A stretch of DNA of 64,000 bases from assembly GCF_964340395.1 (NCBI RefSeq), contig NC_135571.1, positions 7,947,953 through 8,011,952 of the forward strand, written 5' to 3'. Within the stretch, counting starts at the first letter, position 1; every line of letters starts with the position of its first letter. A program made the position numbers and the translations under genes. Positions 1 through 32,638 of this stretch are shown piece by piece. Under the pieces are notes generated by a model, which saw only the letters and a list, made by a program, of their open reading frames with translations, was not told the DNA's origin and ran no database searches. The DNA comes from Glandiceps talaboti (lineage: Eukaryota > Hemichordata > Enteropneusta > Spengelidae).

Positions 1-261
1 TCTACAAATAAATGAATTGCCATAATATGATATTCGTAATTGGAAAGGTAAATTAAAACCATTTAAACCTGAAATACAGCTTTGTCTAGAGGAACAAGAA
101 TTCATCGTATTCGAGGAATTTGTTTCCAAAAGTTGCAAAATTCTATCTGCTAGCTTGACGAATATCTTACTGGCATTGCTTTGCTTTCTTTGGGGGAAGT
201 ACAGTACAATCATCCGAGATGAGTGTTGCGAAATCATTTACATTGTTGCAAGGATATTATA

Positions 262-370
262 AGTATAAAATGTAGCAATTTTAGTAAGATGTTTATCCAG
301 CCAGCTGATACAATGTAGCAATGTTATTAGTAAGTGTGTTGTGTAGCCAATTGATACAGCAGATTCAACA
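262..370 (-). repeat. degenerate copies of the dispersed 40-bp repeat, reverse orientation
   Basis: Two to three diverged units reading ATGTAGCAATGTTATTAGTAA followed by a GTAGCCA-type segment. This is the reverse complement of the unit arrayed at 13861-14178. The rest of 1-589 holds only an AAAT microsatellite (531-557); no further AKR exon was found. Confidence 0.55.
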
Positions 371-535
371 ATACCGTTCAGTGGCTTTGAGATACAAACA
401 CAATAAATCCCAACAGTCGTGAGTTCAATACAAATTCATCTATTGTACAATTGGTCAAATTGATGATGATGTAGAAAAACGGTTAATTTTCACAAATTTA
501 TGCTGTTTGATGAACAATGAAAAACTAACTAACTA

Positions 536-4636
<4,101 letters not shown>

Positions 4637-5239
4637 TGCTGCTCAAGTCAAATCTGGTATATTCTTCCAGTATCGCGTTCTCTCACCAACTGGGCTCAAA
4701 TCGATCAAACCAGTTTAAAATATCGCGAGTTCGAAATCCTAGACATGCGCAGTATGTGCAGTAGGTTGCTGATTAACCAGTTTGCTTACTCATAGCATGA
4801 CAATATCTTGCGCAATTGGTAAACGACTTTGATCCCACTACCAGCAAAACATGCGTGCGTTATACATAAACACATTTCAATGTACTTTTCCACAAAAAAG
4901 TTGGTACATGTATGTGTATTAGAGTATTTATATGACGTTGGTCAAAAATTATAGGCATACTTAAAAACAAAACTTGAATTTTAGTGTGGTTGAAAAAGGG
5001 ATTGACTCTTAGTAACGAAACAACCCATTACTACAGTATGCATGTATGTAGGTTTGTACAAGTCATCACAAAAACTAGTCAAGGACAGCAGATCGCCATC
5101 TTTGGTATATATACTTCTAAATTTTGTAATTGATATCACGTGTAATTGACCTTCTAAATCTTACTATTTTCATAGTCCAAACATCTGTGTATCAAATTGA
5201 ATTCTGATGGTAAGGTATTTATTCTCATTTGGGCAATTT

Positions 5240-5460
5240 TTAGTTAGTTAGTTAGTTAGGTAGGTAGGTGGGACGGTAAGTATGGAGGGTGGGTGTAAGT
5301 AGGTAGGTATGGAGTAGCGAAGGTAGGTAGCGAGGTAGGTAGGTAGGCAGGCAGGCAGGCAGGTAGACAGAGAGGGATTTGTGTAGATAGGGAGGAAGGG
5401 AGCGAGGGAGAATTTAAGGGAGGCCAGGTTGGTAAGGTAGGTAGGTAGGTAGAAATATTA
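5240..5460 (+). repeat. GTTA/GGTA microsatellite, imperfect
   Basis: Interrupted (TTAG)n and (GGTA)n runs with GGCA and GGGA variants. The intergenic stretch 4637-7670 otherwise shows only the possible exon at 6052-6125. Confidence 0.85.
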
Positions 5461-6051
5461 ATATGAATAAATTATGAAATATTCAAATTAATAGCACTTG
5501 CTTCTCTAAAACATTCATCTGCGGGTAATTTTTTTCAATCAGTCAAAATTGTGCATGAAAATGAAAAACATTTCGCCTAGAGTTCCTTCGATTTATGTCA
5601 GATATGATTTTAATCACTGATACTTTCCTCCGAACTTTTTGAAAATATGAGGACAAAGAAAATTATTGATTTTGTCATCATATAATACAACTGAAAAGAA
5701 CAAATTTGTGATATCAATACCTGAACTAGAAGCTAACATGGTACCTTTCCACAATGACTGGCATTTTCTTCTGCATATGTGGACTAATAATTTACGCCAC
5801 TTCCACACCAACGAGTAAAAGAAAGAAGTGCCACAAGAGGGCGCCCCACCACACGTGGAAAAGTCTGTACTAAAATCACACGGCAGTACATGAAGCGTCT
5901 ACAAAATATGGCTGAAACAACTTACTGGGTCCGTAAATATTACGTGACATGCAACAAAGTCATCAGAATGCTTTCAATAGTTAGGAATGCAAACAACTTG
6001 TACCGTAAAACACTAGAAAATGTATGAATTTGTCAAAGACACTGAACCTAC

Positions 6052-6125
6052 CTATTACGGCCCTCGTGTTCCAAAGAGGCCAACTCCGAATAGCACTCCT
6101 CGTGGCCAAACGGCACTTTTACCAT
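6052..6125 (-). CDS. possible first coding exon of an unknown gene
   Basis: An ATG at 6125 opens 24 codons (beginning MVKVPFGHEECYSELA) that end in a donor-like AG|GTAGGT at 6051. The sequence is less AT-rich than its surroundings and codes for a protein-like mix of residues. No following exon could be found on the minus strand, and the phase (2) does not fit AKR exon 2. It may be a real first exon or a chance frame. The product is not recognised. Confidence 0.25.
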
Positions 6126-7670
6126 CACTCAAGATCTGACAATGGAGACAAACACACACCAGTACGACGCGGAGCTATGATCTTGTATTTTGCCATTATT
6201 TTTTTGCCATAATAACAACAAGCTTGGACACTGCTGGCACTAACAACACTATCAAAGTGGTAGAATATTCAAATTATCTAACAAAAGTGTACGGTCGGAC
6301 ACGAGATACTTATCTTTGACATAAAGATAATACAGATAACTATTTTTTCAACAGATTTAATCAAAATTTCATTGCATCAAACAGTAGACATTACTAAAAA
6401 AAATGTTTACTTGGGCCTATATAAAAAAAATTGTGTGGTTCCGCTTATGCTCAATTTTAGAATAGGTGGGGTAGGTAGATTTAAAAAAAAAATTCATGTC
6501 TAGTTCAGGTAGTTATGTTTTCTGTTGTTTTCCATATGGTCTCTGTCATTGTTTTTCCACATCAGATTTACAGCCATTTTATATTGTCTTAAGTTGATAT
6601 CAGTTTCTGCATTCACTATTTCTCACGAGACTTCACACTTTTTGCGATCTTATTTGTTTTTATCTCAAATACATTTTTAAAAAAGTTTAGGGTCGGCGTG
6701 AAAAACTAGGTGAGGTTGGGTAACCGGAACCAAACAATTCTTCTTTAGGTATTTGCATAACAAAGGCATCACTGTCATTTTTTTTTGTTATTCATCACTT
6801 GCAATGTTTGTGTCTATCATAGTTTGTTGATAGTGTGTTTTCCGTAGTAATAAAAGTGTGCATAAATTATCTAAAAAAGAGAAGATTTAGGCCAGAAACA
6901 TCAACTTTTTTAAAATCTTTATTTGGACCGTGAAAATGACTACTTACTATGTATCTATATCATTCATTATACATGTACATGGTATAAGGTAAACCGACAT
7001 AATACTTTACTTAATTAATATTAATCAATTCTGAAGCAAATTCATTCAACAAGGCACCATTATGTGATAATGATTTCAAATATGGATGAACGTTACACAT
7101 GAAATATTACGTATGGATAGGCAGTGGGGATTAAAAAGTTGTACATTTTTCGTACGTTTCTCATTTCTATGGAAGCCCCTTCCTTGTGGAGATGACAACA
7201 AATCTGGGTAAATACAAACAAAATTCATGATGAAATATTCCTAATATTATAATACATAGGTTATAGTTATATTCGAAACTTAAGGAATTATACATAATGT
7301 GAAATGCGCGAACTTGATACAATATGATACAAGACAAGACGAGATCAATGATATTGACGATGTACACCGAGTATTATTCTCTATGCAAATTTGCAAAATA
7401 GATACAGTCACTACTAATATACAAGTTACATTGTTACAATCACTGTTACATTTGCTGCATTGTAACAAACAAACAAACAACTTTTTACGTCATATGACTT
7501 CAAGCACTTGTTGACACATTGATGCGGGCAGTATTTGTTGCCGGGCAACTGTTGCTAGATGTAACCCTAGTGATCGAAGTATCAAGCAAACCAAAATGGT
7601 TCTCATAAAAAATGTTTATCATGTACACACTCCGACACACACTTTATATCCATTTTTTATATAAATGATT

Positions 7671-23574
<15,904 letters not shown>

Positions 23575-23760
23575 CTTGGAAGCACTAGATAAAGATATTC
23601 GGTAGAGAGAGCCGTAGAAAACTATCAAAACGCCATGGAAACGGACGAAGCAGTTCGACAATTCACAAAGTTAACGCACGGGTAGCGGATGGTTTGTTTT
23701 TTAACCGGAAATGAGTCAAGATGGCGGTAATGCAATTATGCAAATTTATTCAAAACGAAC
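23575..23760. promoter_or_regulatory. probable bidirectional promoter region of rras2
   Basis: The segment just upstream of the rras2 start is richer in G+C and CpG than its surroundings. It carries AACCGGAAAT (ETS-like, 23703-23712) and AAGATGGCGG (YY1-like, 23718-23727) beside a plus-strand ATG at 23711. Such motifs typically lie at transcription starts of TATA-less animal promoters. Inferred from sequence only. Confidence 0.4.
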
Positions 23761-23947
23761 AGTCCCACAGGAGAATACTAAAGATCCAGAGATGAATCAT
23801 ACCTGTGGTTGTTGTGTCTGTCGACGCTGTCAAGTTCCCCCGGAAAACATTGAACAGCCAAGATATGCAACGACTACCTTCCGGCATATGCAACGTGTGT
23901 ATAAATTGAAAGTTCAAGTCTACCACAGAGGGCGTAATTGTTTTTGA
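23711..23947 (+). CDS. unrecognised 78-residue reading frame, divergent to rras2
   Basis: The frame begins at ATGAGTCAAGATGGCGG, 137 bp from the rras2 start on the other strand. It contains a Cys-rich block (CGCCVCRRC, residues 37-45). It could be the first exon of a divergent gene, a short protein, or a 5' leader read by chance. An overlapping ATG at 23720 gives only 24 codons. No homologue is recognised. Confidence 0.3.
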   Translation: MSQDGGNAIMQIYSKRTVPQENTKDPEMNHTCGCCVCRRCQVPPENIEQPRYATTTFRHMQRVYKLKVQVYHRGRNCF

Positions 23948-25380
23948 CCTTTGAGATACTTCATCCCGACCTTACGTATCTCGGTGTGACCCAGAATTAA
24001 AAGACGTCGCCCCTGTTTAGCTATGTTGATCACGGACTGTGAGGTCATCGACTGCACGTATCGAAGCTTGAAATTATCATTCATCGCATGAAGGCGTTTA
24101 TCGTTCGTGAACAATGCGAGAATGAGATGAGATTTCCCGATGGGTCGTCCGCGAAAATTCAACACATGTACACATACAATGATTTTGTAATCTGGAATGT
24201 TGTTCTTTTAAAACAATATCCACAATATTATTGCCTGGAAAGCATGCTGTAGTAAATACATAGATAAATTGTCACATTAAAATACTCAGTATGTAGCTAC
24301 TGAAGAGATCAGTATTGATTTACACGTATCAGAAGGGAATTGGTATATAATGATATCATATCATATTAGTACATCATGTATATCATTGTCATTGGACGGG
24401 CGGGGGTGCTTCTGTTATCTCGTGGAAATTCAACCAATCAACTGACGGTAGACTCAACGGTCCGTGACGCGTGAAGAGCCAATTAAATTAACATTTTGCA
24501 TTCAGCACTTTAGACATCGTCTGTTGAATCACACATTAGGCTAGTACCCTATGAATTTCCGGGGGGGGGGGGGGGTTAATAAGGAGCTGGTTCTTCTTGA
24601 ACCCTCCTACCTAGTCTAGATGTTTTCGCATTAGCATTATTGTTGATAGTTTCCAAAATTTAATTTTAGATTTGTAGTTCAGACACATATACGTTTAAGC
24701 TCAATAGGAGGGGGGGGGGGTGAAAAATAGATATCTCACCATAGTCAACAACGAATTCGAAACAGATAGAACTCAAAGGCTTTCTGAGTTACATCGCCCT
24801 CTAGTGGTATCGTTAGTTATATATAACAAGACTAAATATCAAAAAATGAACTTTCAGAAAGTACACTTTTAATCTTAAAGTTTTGCCATAATTTGTTTGT
24901 TTGGTTTTTGCAAGCTGTATTATTAGTATACGCAAGGAACAAGAGCGCGAGCACAGCAGTGCGTCAGCTGCATGGCAGCTTTCAACGTGCGACTCGGAGC
25001 ACCTACCCAGCTTCGACTTCGTGTCTTGATTATGTTCCATAACCTAGGTAACAGAAATATAAGCATTACAAACACACTGAATCTATTCGTAAACTTGTCT
25101 TTTGGAGTCTGTCATATTATAAAGTTATTCTGCGATAAAAATGTTTTCATTATTTTTTAAAGACCAGATAAGTGTACATGTACATACATATATAATGATG
25201 CCGTTTATTTATATCTTTTCACGTTGTATTTCTGGCTTTAAATAATTAACCAGAATCCCACATATGTGAAAGCATGCAATAAGCCAATAAAATATATTGT
25301 AAAAAGTAAAGAAACGTGTTCTTTATTATAACCATTTTCGGATTTCACTAGAATTGTTGCCGCACGCCCCTGGTCGGATA
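23948..25380. other. intergenic, no secure gene
   Basis: Contains G homopolymers (24560-24575, 24710-24720). An 81-residue minus-strand frame at 23920-24165 has protein-like composition but no recognisable sequence, and partly overlaps the frame at 23711. No RNA gene is seen. Confidence 0.4.
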
Positions 25381-25433
25381 ATGAATAACGGCGAAAACGC
25401 CCGCAGCCGGGCCAACGCCAATGCCAAACGAAG
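25381..25433 (+). CDS. possible first coding exon of an unknown gene
   Basis: An ATG opens 17 codons (starting MNNGENARSRANANAKR) that end at AAG|GTAATG. The exon is GC-rich in the third codon position within AT-rich DNA. No partner exon was identified, so a chance frame is possible. Confidence 0.22.
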
Positions 25434-25945
25434 GTAATGTACGTATGCGCGATGGGGGCGCACTATTCATCTCTTTGATGATTAGAATTCGGTTCAAAAA
25501 CCGACAAAACTGATACTCTCTTTATACACTGTACCGACTAACAATGCACGTTTATATTGTTCGCCACTGGAGGAAATTTCACCTGTTCTTGAAACTTATA
25601 ATAGAGATATTATGTGTATTATTATCAACTTATTTATATTAGGCCATAAAGAACAAAGTAGGCTGTATAAAACTGTATCGACTAAAGAATGCCTTTGTAT
25701 TGGAAACAAATTAGAAATTTATAATGTCTGTATTAGTCTATATCTTACTGTATATAGGGAAATTTAAAACAACAAAATACACAATTGATAATTTTAATAT
25801 ACTTGTCTCCATCACATTTTTAAATTGCATTAATCGGTGATCGATTGTTGAGTATCATTCATTGACTTATGTGCATTTCTTTCTTTCATTCTTTCTTCTC
25901 TTGTGTTCTATTTTAAAACTTTTGAGTTAATAAATGCTTAATTTA

Positions 25946-26081
<136 letters not shown>

Positions 26082-26303
26082 GAGCTTCCTAAAGTAAATA
26101 TCACTCATCTAAAAGTAACACAACACAGAGAGCAATATATTAAAACTTACTCCACTCAAAAAAAACACGTTTACAATAATCAGGCGTATTTGATTAATTC
26201 GTATCACAATGGTATCAGTTTGAATCGAGTACCTACCTTCTCTCTCTATGTATGTATGTCTGTCTGTCAGTCCTCTCTTCCCCCTCTCTCGATGATGTAC
26301 TTT

Positions 26304-26380
26304 CATGTGATGTGATGTGATGTGATGTGATGTGAAGTGAAGTGAAGTGATGTGATGTGATGTGATGTGATGTGATGTAA
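26304..26380 (+). repeat. GTGAT pentanucleotide microsatellite
   Basis: (GTGAT)n with an internal (GTGAA)n block. Minus-strand frames with Thr-Ser-His-His repeats here are artefacts. Confidence 0.93.
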
Positions 26381-26455
26381 ACGATATAGCCATAATGATG
26401 ATAACGTCGCTCAAAGAAACTCGTCAAAATGGGCGTTAGATGCTACCAAAATAAA

Positions 26456-26527
26456 TGGAGATGCCGGGGCTTGAACCCGGGGCCTCATACATGCAAAGCA
26501 TGCGCTCTACCGCTGAGCTACATCCCC
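26456..26527 (-). tRNA. tRNA-Ala (anticodon TGC)
   Basis: 72 nt including the discriminator A. The acceptor stem GGGGATG/CATCTCC, D-arm GCTC..GAGC, anticodon stem CATGC/GTATG with loop TTTGCAT, and T-arm CCGGG-TTCAAGC-CCCGG all pair (two G-T pairs). The loop gives TGC, read as Ala. The internal boxes for RNA polymerase III are intact. TTTT follows within 10 nt downstream on the minus strand. Confidence 0.97.
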
Positions 26528-26795
26528 TACGATACCTATCGCCTAAGTCAAAGGTTTCAAACCAAGGCTAGTACTAGAACGCAATTGATTGAATGTCTGC
26601 AAAAATAAACTGTATCGCCAATTTCAGAAACTCTTCTTCAATATTACATCAACAGTATATTGCTATTTTGATGAGATGTACAATATAATATTCAAAGCTA
26701 ACTATCAACCACTTAGCAATGATAACATAGCAATGACTATTAATATAAAATTATGTATAAAGAAAAGTAGAATTAGTTCAAAGGAAGATATCGTA

Positions 26796-26867
26796 GGGGA
26801 TGTAGCTCAGCGGTAGAGCGCATGCTTTGCATGTATGAGGCCCCGGGTTCAAACCCCGGCATCTCCA
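26796..26867 (+). tRNA. tRNA-Ala (anticodon TGC)
   Basis: Second copy, identical to the minus-strand copy at 26456-26527 except one T-loop base (TTCAAAC against TTCAAGC). It is transcribed away from the other copy across a 268-bp spacer. Both share ATCGTA directly upstream. TTTT lies about 6 nt downstream. Confidence 0.97.
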
Positions 26868-27546
26868 TTCATTTTGATCCTAATAGGTGCTAAACAATTT
26901 TATTCTTTTAGATCGAAAACCTTCTAAATGTTCTAAATGTCACGACACAAAATGTGAGTTAGTTTAAAATGCAAATTACTGTCAGTTTTATAATCTTGCA
27001 CGATAAAGTATATAGCATGATCATGTACATGTTATATTACACCATGCACAAGCCAAGTTATTGTCTTCGAACAGAAAATATGGATATACCTCACGGCATG
27101 TTCCTATTAATGGCGACTACTTCGACGTGACGCGCTAAGATGTCCGTGCACTACGCGCGCCATTTCTCATCAAGTTCGAAGCTCAATCATTGCAACTACA
27201 ATGAAAGATTCAAAATTGACCTAATTTTACAACAAAATAGCTGAATTTTTTGTCATAGATTAATTTGCAGAGCATGACCACTTTGTAACTCTATGTAACG
27301 GTGTCCCTTTATATATCACTGTTTCCGAGCTCCATGGGTCGGTCGGTTAAAACATTTTGTCTACAAGAAAGCCATTATATTACGAAAAAGAGAAAAAACA
27401 TGTCAAAGGTTACAATTTTTGCGCCCTCTTCAAAATTTGCAAATGAAGGAAGATATGCAAATTATGCAAACTTTGACATTTACAACATGAACTACAAGTC
27501 ACCTGCTGCACATAATGACATATTGTCATAAAGTTGAACCGACAAG

Positions 27547-27728
27547 TATAAAAGCACGAGTGCGCATGACATAAATTACTAATTAGCATAATGGAAAGGT
27601 GAAGCGATGACATTCTCGTGTGGGTTGTCTGAGACGTTCGTCGTTGAGGACACCGGTATGATAACAGGGGTTCATTCAAGACGTCGACTTTGATCTCTCG
27701 CGGAAAGACACACAATCACCAATATTCG
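27547..27728 (+). promoter_or_regulatory. TATA-box promoter and non-coding first exon candidate
   Basis: TATAAAA at 27547-27553 lies in a GC-richer context. A donor CG|GTAAGT follows at 27728/27729, so transcription from about 27578 would give a 150-nt first exon. Its ATGs open only short frames. This is a possible leader exon of a plus-strand gene, but no link to a coding exon could be shown. Confidence 0.3.
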
Positions 27729-29570
27729 GTAAGTGCCAAATTTAAGTTCAAACTCAAGACATTTTGGGTTGATTATACACTACTGTTCATTTACTCGTTT
27801 TGTTATGAATTATTAATATATTGATAAAATCGAGCATAAATAATAGATAACATCACAGAGATGAATATACATACTTCCAAATATTGCTGGTGTTGTCATG
27901 GCAACGAAAATTTCATTCAAATATTGCTAATATGAAATACTAAATGTACACATGTTGACAGAAACAGGTATAATATTAACAAAAAATTGAGAAAAAAGAA
28001 GTCTGATAATATCTAATATAATAAACATAAAATTCGATAAAAACACATGCTGATAATCTTTGATAATATATAATGAAATAAATTTTTAAAAAATTATGCT
28101 TAGAACTGACAAAATCCATATTTATATTGATGTTGGTCGTGAAACAATACCCAATGTGGCGTCATCACACGGAAACGTCATTGAGGAAAATTTTGTATAC
28201 GAATTACAAACTTCACTTATTCTGTTCGATGTAGTGTTATGTTTTTCTCGACATTGCTTGACACTGAGCGTGTTAAAGTGGTTGTTCAGCAATTTGAAAT
28301 TCTGTATACTATTCACGTCTGATGTTGCTTGTGGTGAAAATAGTCGCCTGCTAATGAACCCAGGTAAATACGAAATACGGTTGCATTCTCTCTACAATAA
28401 CACTACTTCAATCGAAGGACTCGCTTCAATGGAGCCCTAGTCACAATCAATATAAACCCACCACGAGGCTATATAATTTACAAGGCGTAAAAATGATTGA
28501 TTTTGTAAAATTAAACTATTATTTAAATTTCATTCGAGATGTCAATTCATTTAGAGTCTCAACGCATACAGTGACATTCAAAAACAACGTTTTGTCGTGC
28601 ATAGATGTTGCATCGATCGGAGTCTTTATGCAACTCACGTCGCAATTCAGCGTCTCAGCTATTGACAAAATCGACGCTATTACCTACCTCTTGAAATTCA
28701 GATTGTATCCAATTGACTGATAAAAGAAATAGAACAGAAAGACTTCATCGTCGTCTGCATTTTACGTCATACCAACTTCATTGCTGACTCGGATGTGCCA
28801 TTTTCCATTGTAATGCCTAAAATGCCATGAGATATATTTTGAGAAAATTTTGAAACATTTTTATAAGTCTGATCATTTTTAATCGAAAATTTTGGCAAGA
28901 ATCTATAAAAAGAATAGTTATTATTATTTTTGTATAAAATGAAATCCCACTTTGAAAAAATTATCTTAAAGTAAAAATTTGTCCAAGTAAATTATCGAGA
29001 ATATGAATATAAGCTTTTACAGAAAAACTCAAAACAAACAAACTCATCCGACAATAGAACAACAACGAATCTGAACCTTCTATAAATAACTTAAAGCAAA
29101 AAAGGGAAATAATTAAAAATTTCTTGGGAAAAATACTACCACAACTGATATGTTATATGGAGCAGACTACAATTTTTCTACAGTGGTGTCTTTGTTTACC
29201 ACACGGTAACTGCAAAAGACGCCTCAGACAATGTAATGACTACATGTCCGCGGGCAACTGTTTTGTTATCGGAAAAAACTAGTAACTCCGTACATGTGTA
29301 AATCCTTAGGTGAACATTAAACTTATTTGACCTTACATGGTACGAGTAGATCATATTACATTTTAAAAGTCAGCCATGTTGAAGTTGATGTGTTCTTTGA
29401 CCTGGCATCAATGCACTAAAGTGGTCTCAGATCTGGCGTATCAATGACCGTGGTGCTAATTATGAATTCGAACGAAAAATGTTGGATTTGTTACGTAGAC
29501 TGCAGATGCCTATGGATAAACATTTCAGAGACTCGTTTTTTTTATATTCGTGCTACAAAACTGAAACCAT
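27729..29570. other. AT-rich stretch, no feature seen
   Basis: Frames at 28096-28440 (114 codons) and 28493-28720 (75 codons) have no splice context and are not recognised. No repeat array is present. Confidence 0.45.
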
Positions 29571-29577
29571 TTTCTAT

Positions 29578-29634
29578 TGCTGTGTGTGTGTGTGTGTGTG
29601 TCTCTCTCTGTCCCCCTCTCTCTCTCCCTCCCTC

Positions 29635-29709
<75 letters not shown>
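29578..29709 (+). repeat. (TG)n / (TC)n compound microsatellite
   Basis: (TG)n, then CCCTC-rich sequence and a pure (CT)n run. All long frames crossing it are repeat artefacts. Confidence 0.97.
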
Positions 29710-29711
<2 letters not shown>

Positions 29712-31244
29712 AACTTGTTCCATGTACCCTTCACTTGTTTCGTCCTATCTAATTACTTTTGTTCGATTCACTTCGTGAACACCTGTACTGTAGCCCAATT
29801 GTAGACGTCGACATACAGGACGAAATGCGAGAAGCATTGACCTTTGATCTCTGTGTTGAATTGTATGCATTAGGGGATAATGGTCCATAATGACAGTCGG
29901 GACATCACAGAAAGGAAACAGTAAAGCATGAGTCTCACTTTTAAAAAAATATAAAGTGAGTTCCATGTCATTAATTCTTGTATGGGTACTCAAAGCCCAT
30001 TCACCATACATGCTGTGATGACTTTACAGGGATCCTCAAACGTTTCTGTACTATAAGAGAACATGCCTGCAGAACATGAAAATTTAAAAAATCTTTTTAC
30101 GACCTTTTGTAGTAAATGTCGGCAAAGTAATGCTGGGTGTGGTGTTTATTTGAACAACTCTTAAACTATTATTACTGCTAACTAAAAAGCAAGGTAGGCG
30201 TAATAGCTATTTCAATTGCTGCTACTACTGTACTGACAATGCGACTCGCTGTCTTGGCGCCTTGTGGAGTAAGTCTGATATTCAGTACAAGCACATTCCC
30301 GCCAAAATCAACTGCACAGAATTTTCGCAATTTTTGTAAATTATTTTGCCTACTACATTTCATTTTAGAGTGGGATATTACACATTATTGATTTGGATAA
30401 ATTGATATCAAAACATACGTCAGAAATACTGAAAATGTTTTATTAATATTAATAATAGTCATTACTGCAGGGTGTGACTGGAAATTACAGTGCCATTAAG
30501 TTAAGCTTTTTACGTATTTTATCAACTAAAATGGAGTAAAGTAGTCCCGGTTTTGTATTCCTGCTGTGCAGCCTTTTAACTACCAAGCAGTAATGGCGAA
30601 CTCATTTGTATTAAACGACAAAAAGCAGCATCTTACGTGTACACGTGATTTGTTATTACCAATTTTGAAGCAAAATCTTTTAGTTAAAATGAACGTGAGA
30701 AAATTATAGCGTTTTTAGGAGGGGAACATTTACCTGAAAACGAATTTCTATAAACCTCAAGTAAACAGCCACGTCGTACATAGGTTTCCTGTAGTCTGAA
30801 ACTTTTTGCCGATAATTTATATCACTTAATATTCAGAAATGTATCCTCCCCATCTGTGGTGAATTTTCTAAACACATAATGACGACTTTTATATCTTCAT
30901 AACAAGGTAAAGACAGAACATTCTTTTCTTTTCTGACAAGATAGCTTAATGAAATGATAGTGAGTAAGTAAGTAGAATCTCTGCAGTATGTTGTAGTCAC
31001 CCACAGCATGTTATTCAATCAAATAAATCGCTATAAGCATCTTTTATGCAAAACATGTTAAGGCCAAGCCTAAACCGTCAACGGGTAGGTTTTATAACTT
31101 AACAGTCTGGCCAACGATAAAGCCCACCCAAGGCTAGGATTAACCATAGATGTTTTGAGAAATCTTTTCCAACCTCTATGTATTAACTGCGAACAACTTT
31201 ACAGGCTTGTATTCGACCTTTTGTTTTGTAACTATATACACATT

Positions 31245-31308
31245 TTGTATGTATGTATGTATGTATGTATGTATGTATGTATGTATGTATGTATGTATGT
31301 ATGTATGT
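31245..31308 (+). repeat. (GTAT)n microsatellite
   Basis: About 16 uninterrupted tetranucleotide units. 29710-31244 holds no recognised feature apart from an E2F-like word at 30295-30310. Confidence 0.97.
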
Positions 31309-31832
31309 TCGAGACTGATCAGATGGCAATTATTATTTTGGTAGTTAATTTTGTCACGCTACTGTAGATATAAGGTGTCAGGTGAATGGCATGGCAGTAA
31401 ATTTCACCACTTGTTACAAAAAGTCGTTATTGATGTAACATGCTGGTCACGGTAGAGGGCGTTTTCTAAATATAACCGTATTCCATCTCTTACTGTGTAT
31501 GCACCAGAATCCATTTTTGCAGCTATGTACCAACAACTATGTTTCGTAAACGAGGCAAAACTTGTCGTCCACGTCATTCAAAAATCAGCTCAAATTTTTT
31601 TTCAGAAAGCACTAAGAATCGGAAATTAAACTTGTCCATGCAAATCTCGTCTAGTGTAGAAAGACACTGCAAGGAAGGAAAACTCCATTTACCAAGAGTT
31701 TGTATAGTAGATTATCCTTTGTTTGGTTTTGAAGTATTGATGTCCATTTCCCTTCACCTGTACCCTTTTACGTCAGTTTGTAGACAAATTAGAGTTGTTT
31801 GAGGTATGTGTTGTCGTCTCCTGTTCATACAG

Positions 31833-31904
31833 TGGGCGGATGAGAACTGTAGGAGTAACAATAGAATCGCGGTGTCTCACCCAAGGATGGCATTCATTGT
31901 TCAG
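31833..31904 (+). CDS. possible internal coding exon, unknown gene
   Basis: A pyrimidine-rich acceptor (CTCCTGTTCATACAG) precedes 24 open codons (beginning WADENCRSNNRIAVS) that end at CAG|GTAACA. Exactly 72 nt, so phase-preserving. No neighbouring exon was linked, and the minus strand is also open here, so a chance match is quite possible. Confidence 0.28.
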
Positions 31905-31964
31905 GTAACACATTTTATTATAGTACATGAGACAGTAAATCTGAAATTGAACGTCGCTGGCTCT

Positions 31965-32190
31965 CAAACATCTCACTCACACTGCTACATTTATTGTCTG
32001 GAGCGAAAAACATTTAAACTAATATTGCTACATTTCATTCCCGCTCCAAGTTGCAAAAATCTCACTAAACATTGATACATTTTATCAATGTATCAATGTT
32101 GCTAGCATTGCTTCATTTCGTCATTTGGCTAGCAAAAATATTGCCAACACTGTTACATTTTATCATCTGGCATGACAAAAAAGTTACATT
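31965..32190 (+). repeat. 40-bp family, diverged array D, forward part
   Basis: About five diverged units with ATTGCTACATTT, TCATCTGGC and AAAAATCTCACTAAC words. A reverse-oriented part follows at 32325-32400. Confidence 0.75.
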
Positions 32191-32324
32191 GTATAAAGAT
32201 TTCTTTGTATGCGCTATCATTATCTTTACAGATCGTCAAATATAATAGTATACGTTGCTACAATGTATATAATTTTAATGATGATCTGCTAAGATGATGG
32301 TGAATAAAAAAAGAAACTGTCGCA

Positions 32325-32400
32325 ATGTTGTTAAGAATTTTTGTCGCGCTAGAGGATAAAATGTGGCAATGTTAGCAATTTTTCTTTAGCCAGGTGACAT
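32325..32400 (-). repeat. 40-bp family, array D, reverse part
   Basis: GTTAAGAATTTTTGTCGCGC, GATAAAATGTGGCAATGTT and TTTAGCCAGGTGAC are the reverse complement of the family unit and face the forward block at 31965-32190 across about 135 bp. Confidence 0.7.
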
Positions 32401-32532
32401 TCTGTTTCATCAGGTAAACTGATTTCTACTGTAGTATATAATATCTAATGCATATATGATGTTTTGTATATGGCTTCGTATTGGTTGATTTCAAGATTAA
32501 TAGATTAGTCACATTATATTATCTTAGAACTT

Positions 32533-32638
<106 letters not shown>

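Noticed and set aside
28096-28440. 114-codon plus frame
   Set aside because: No splice sites, no recognisable motif and no codon bias; likely a chance frame in AT-rich DNA.
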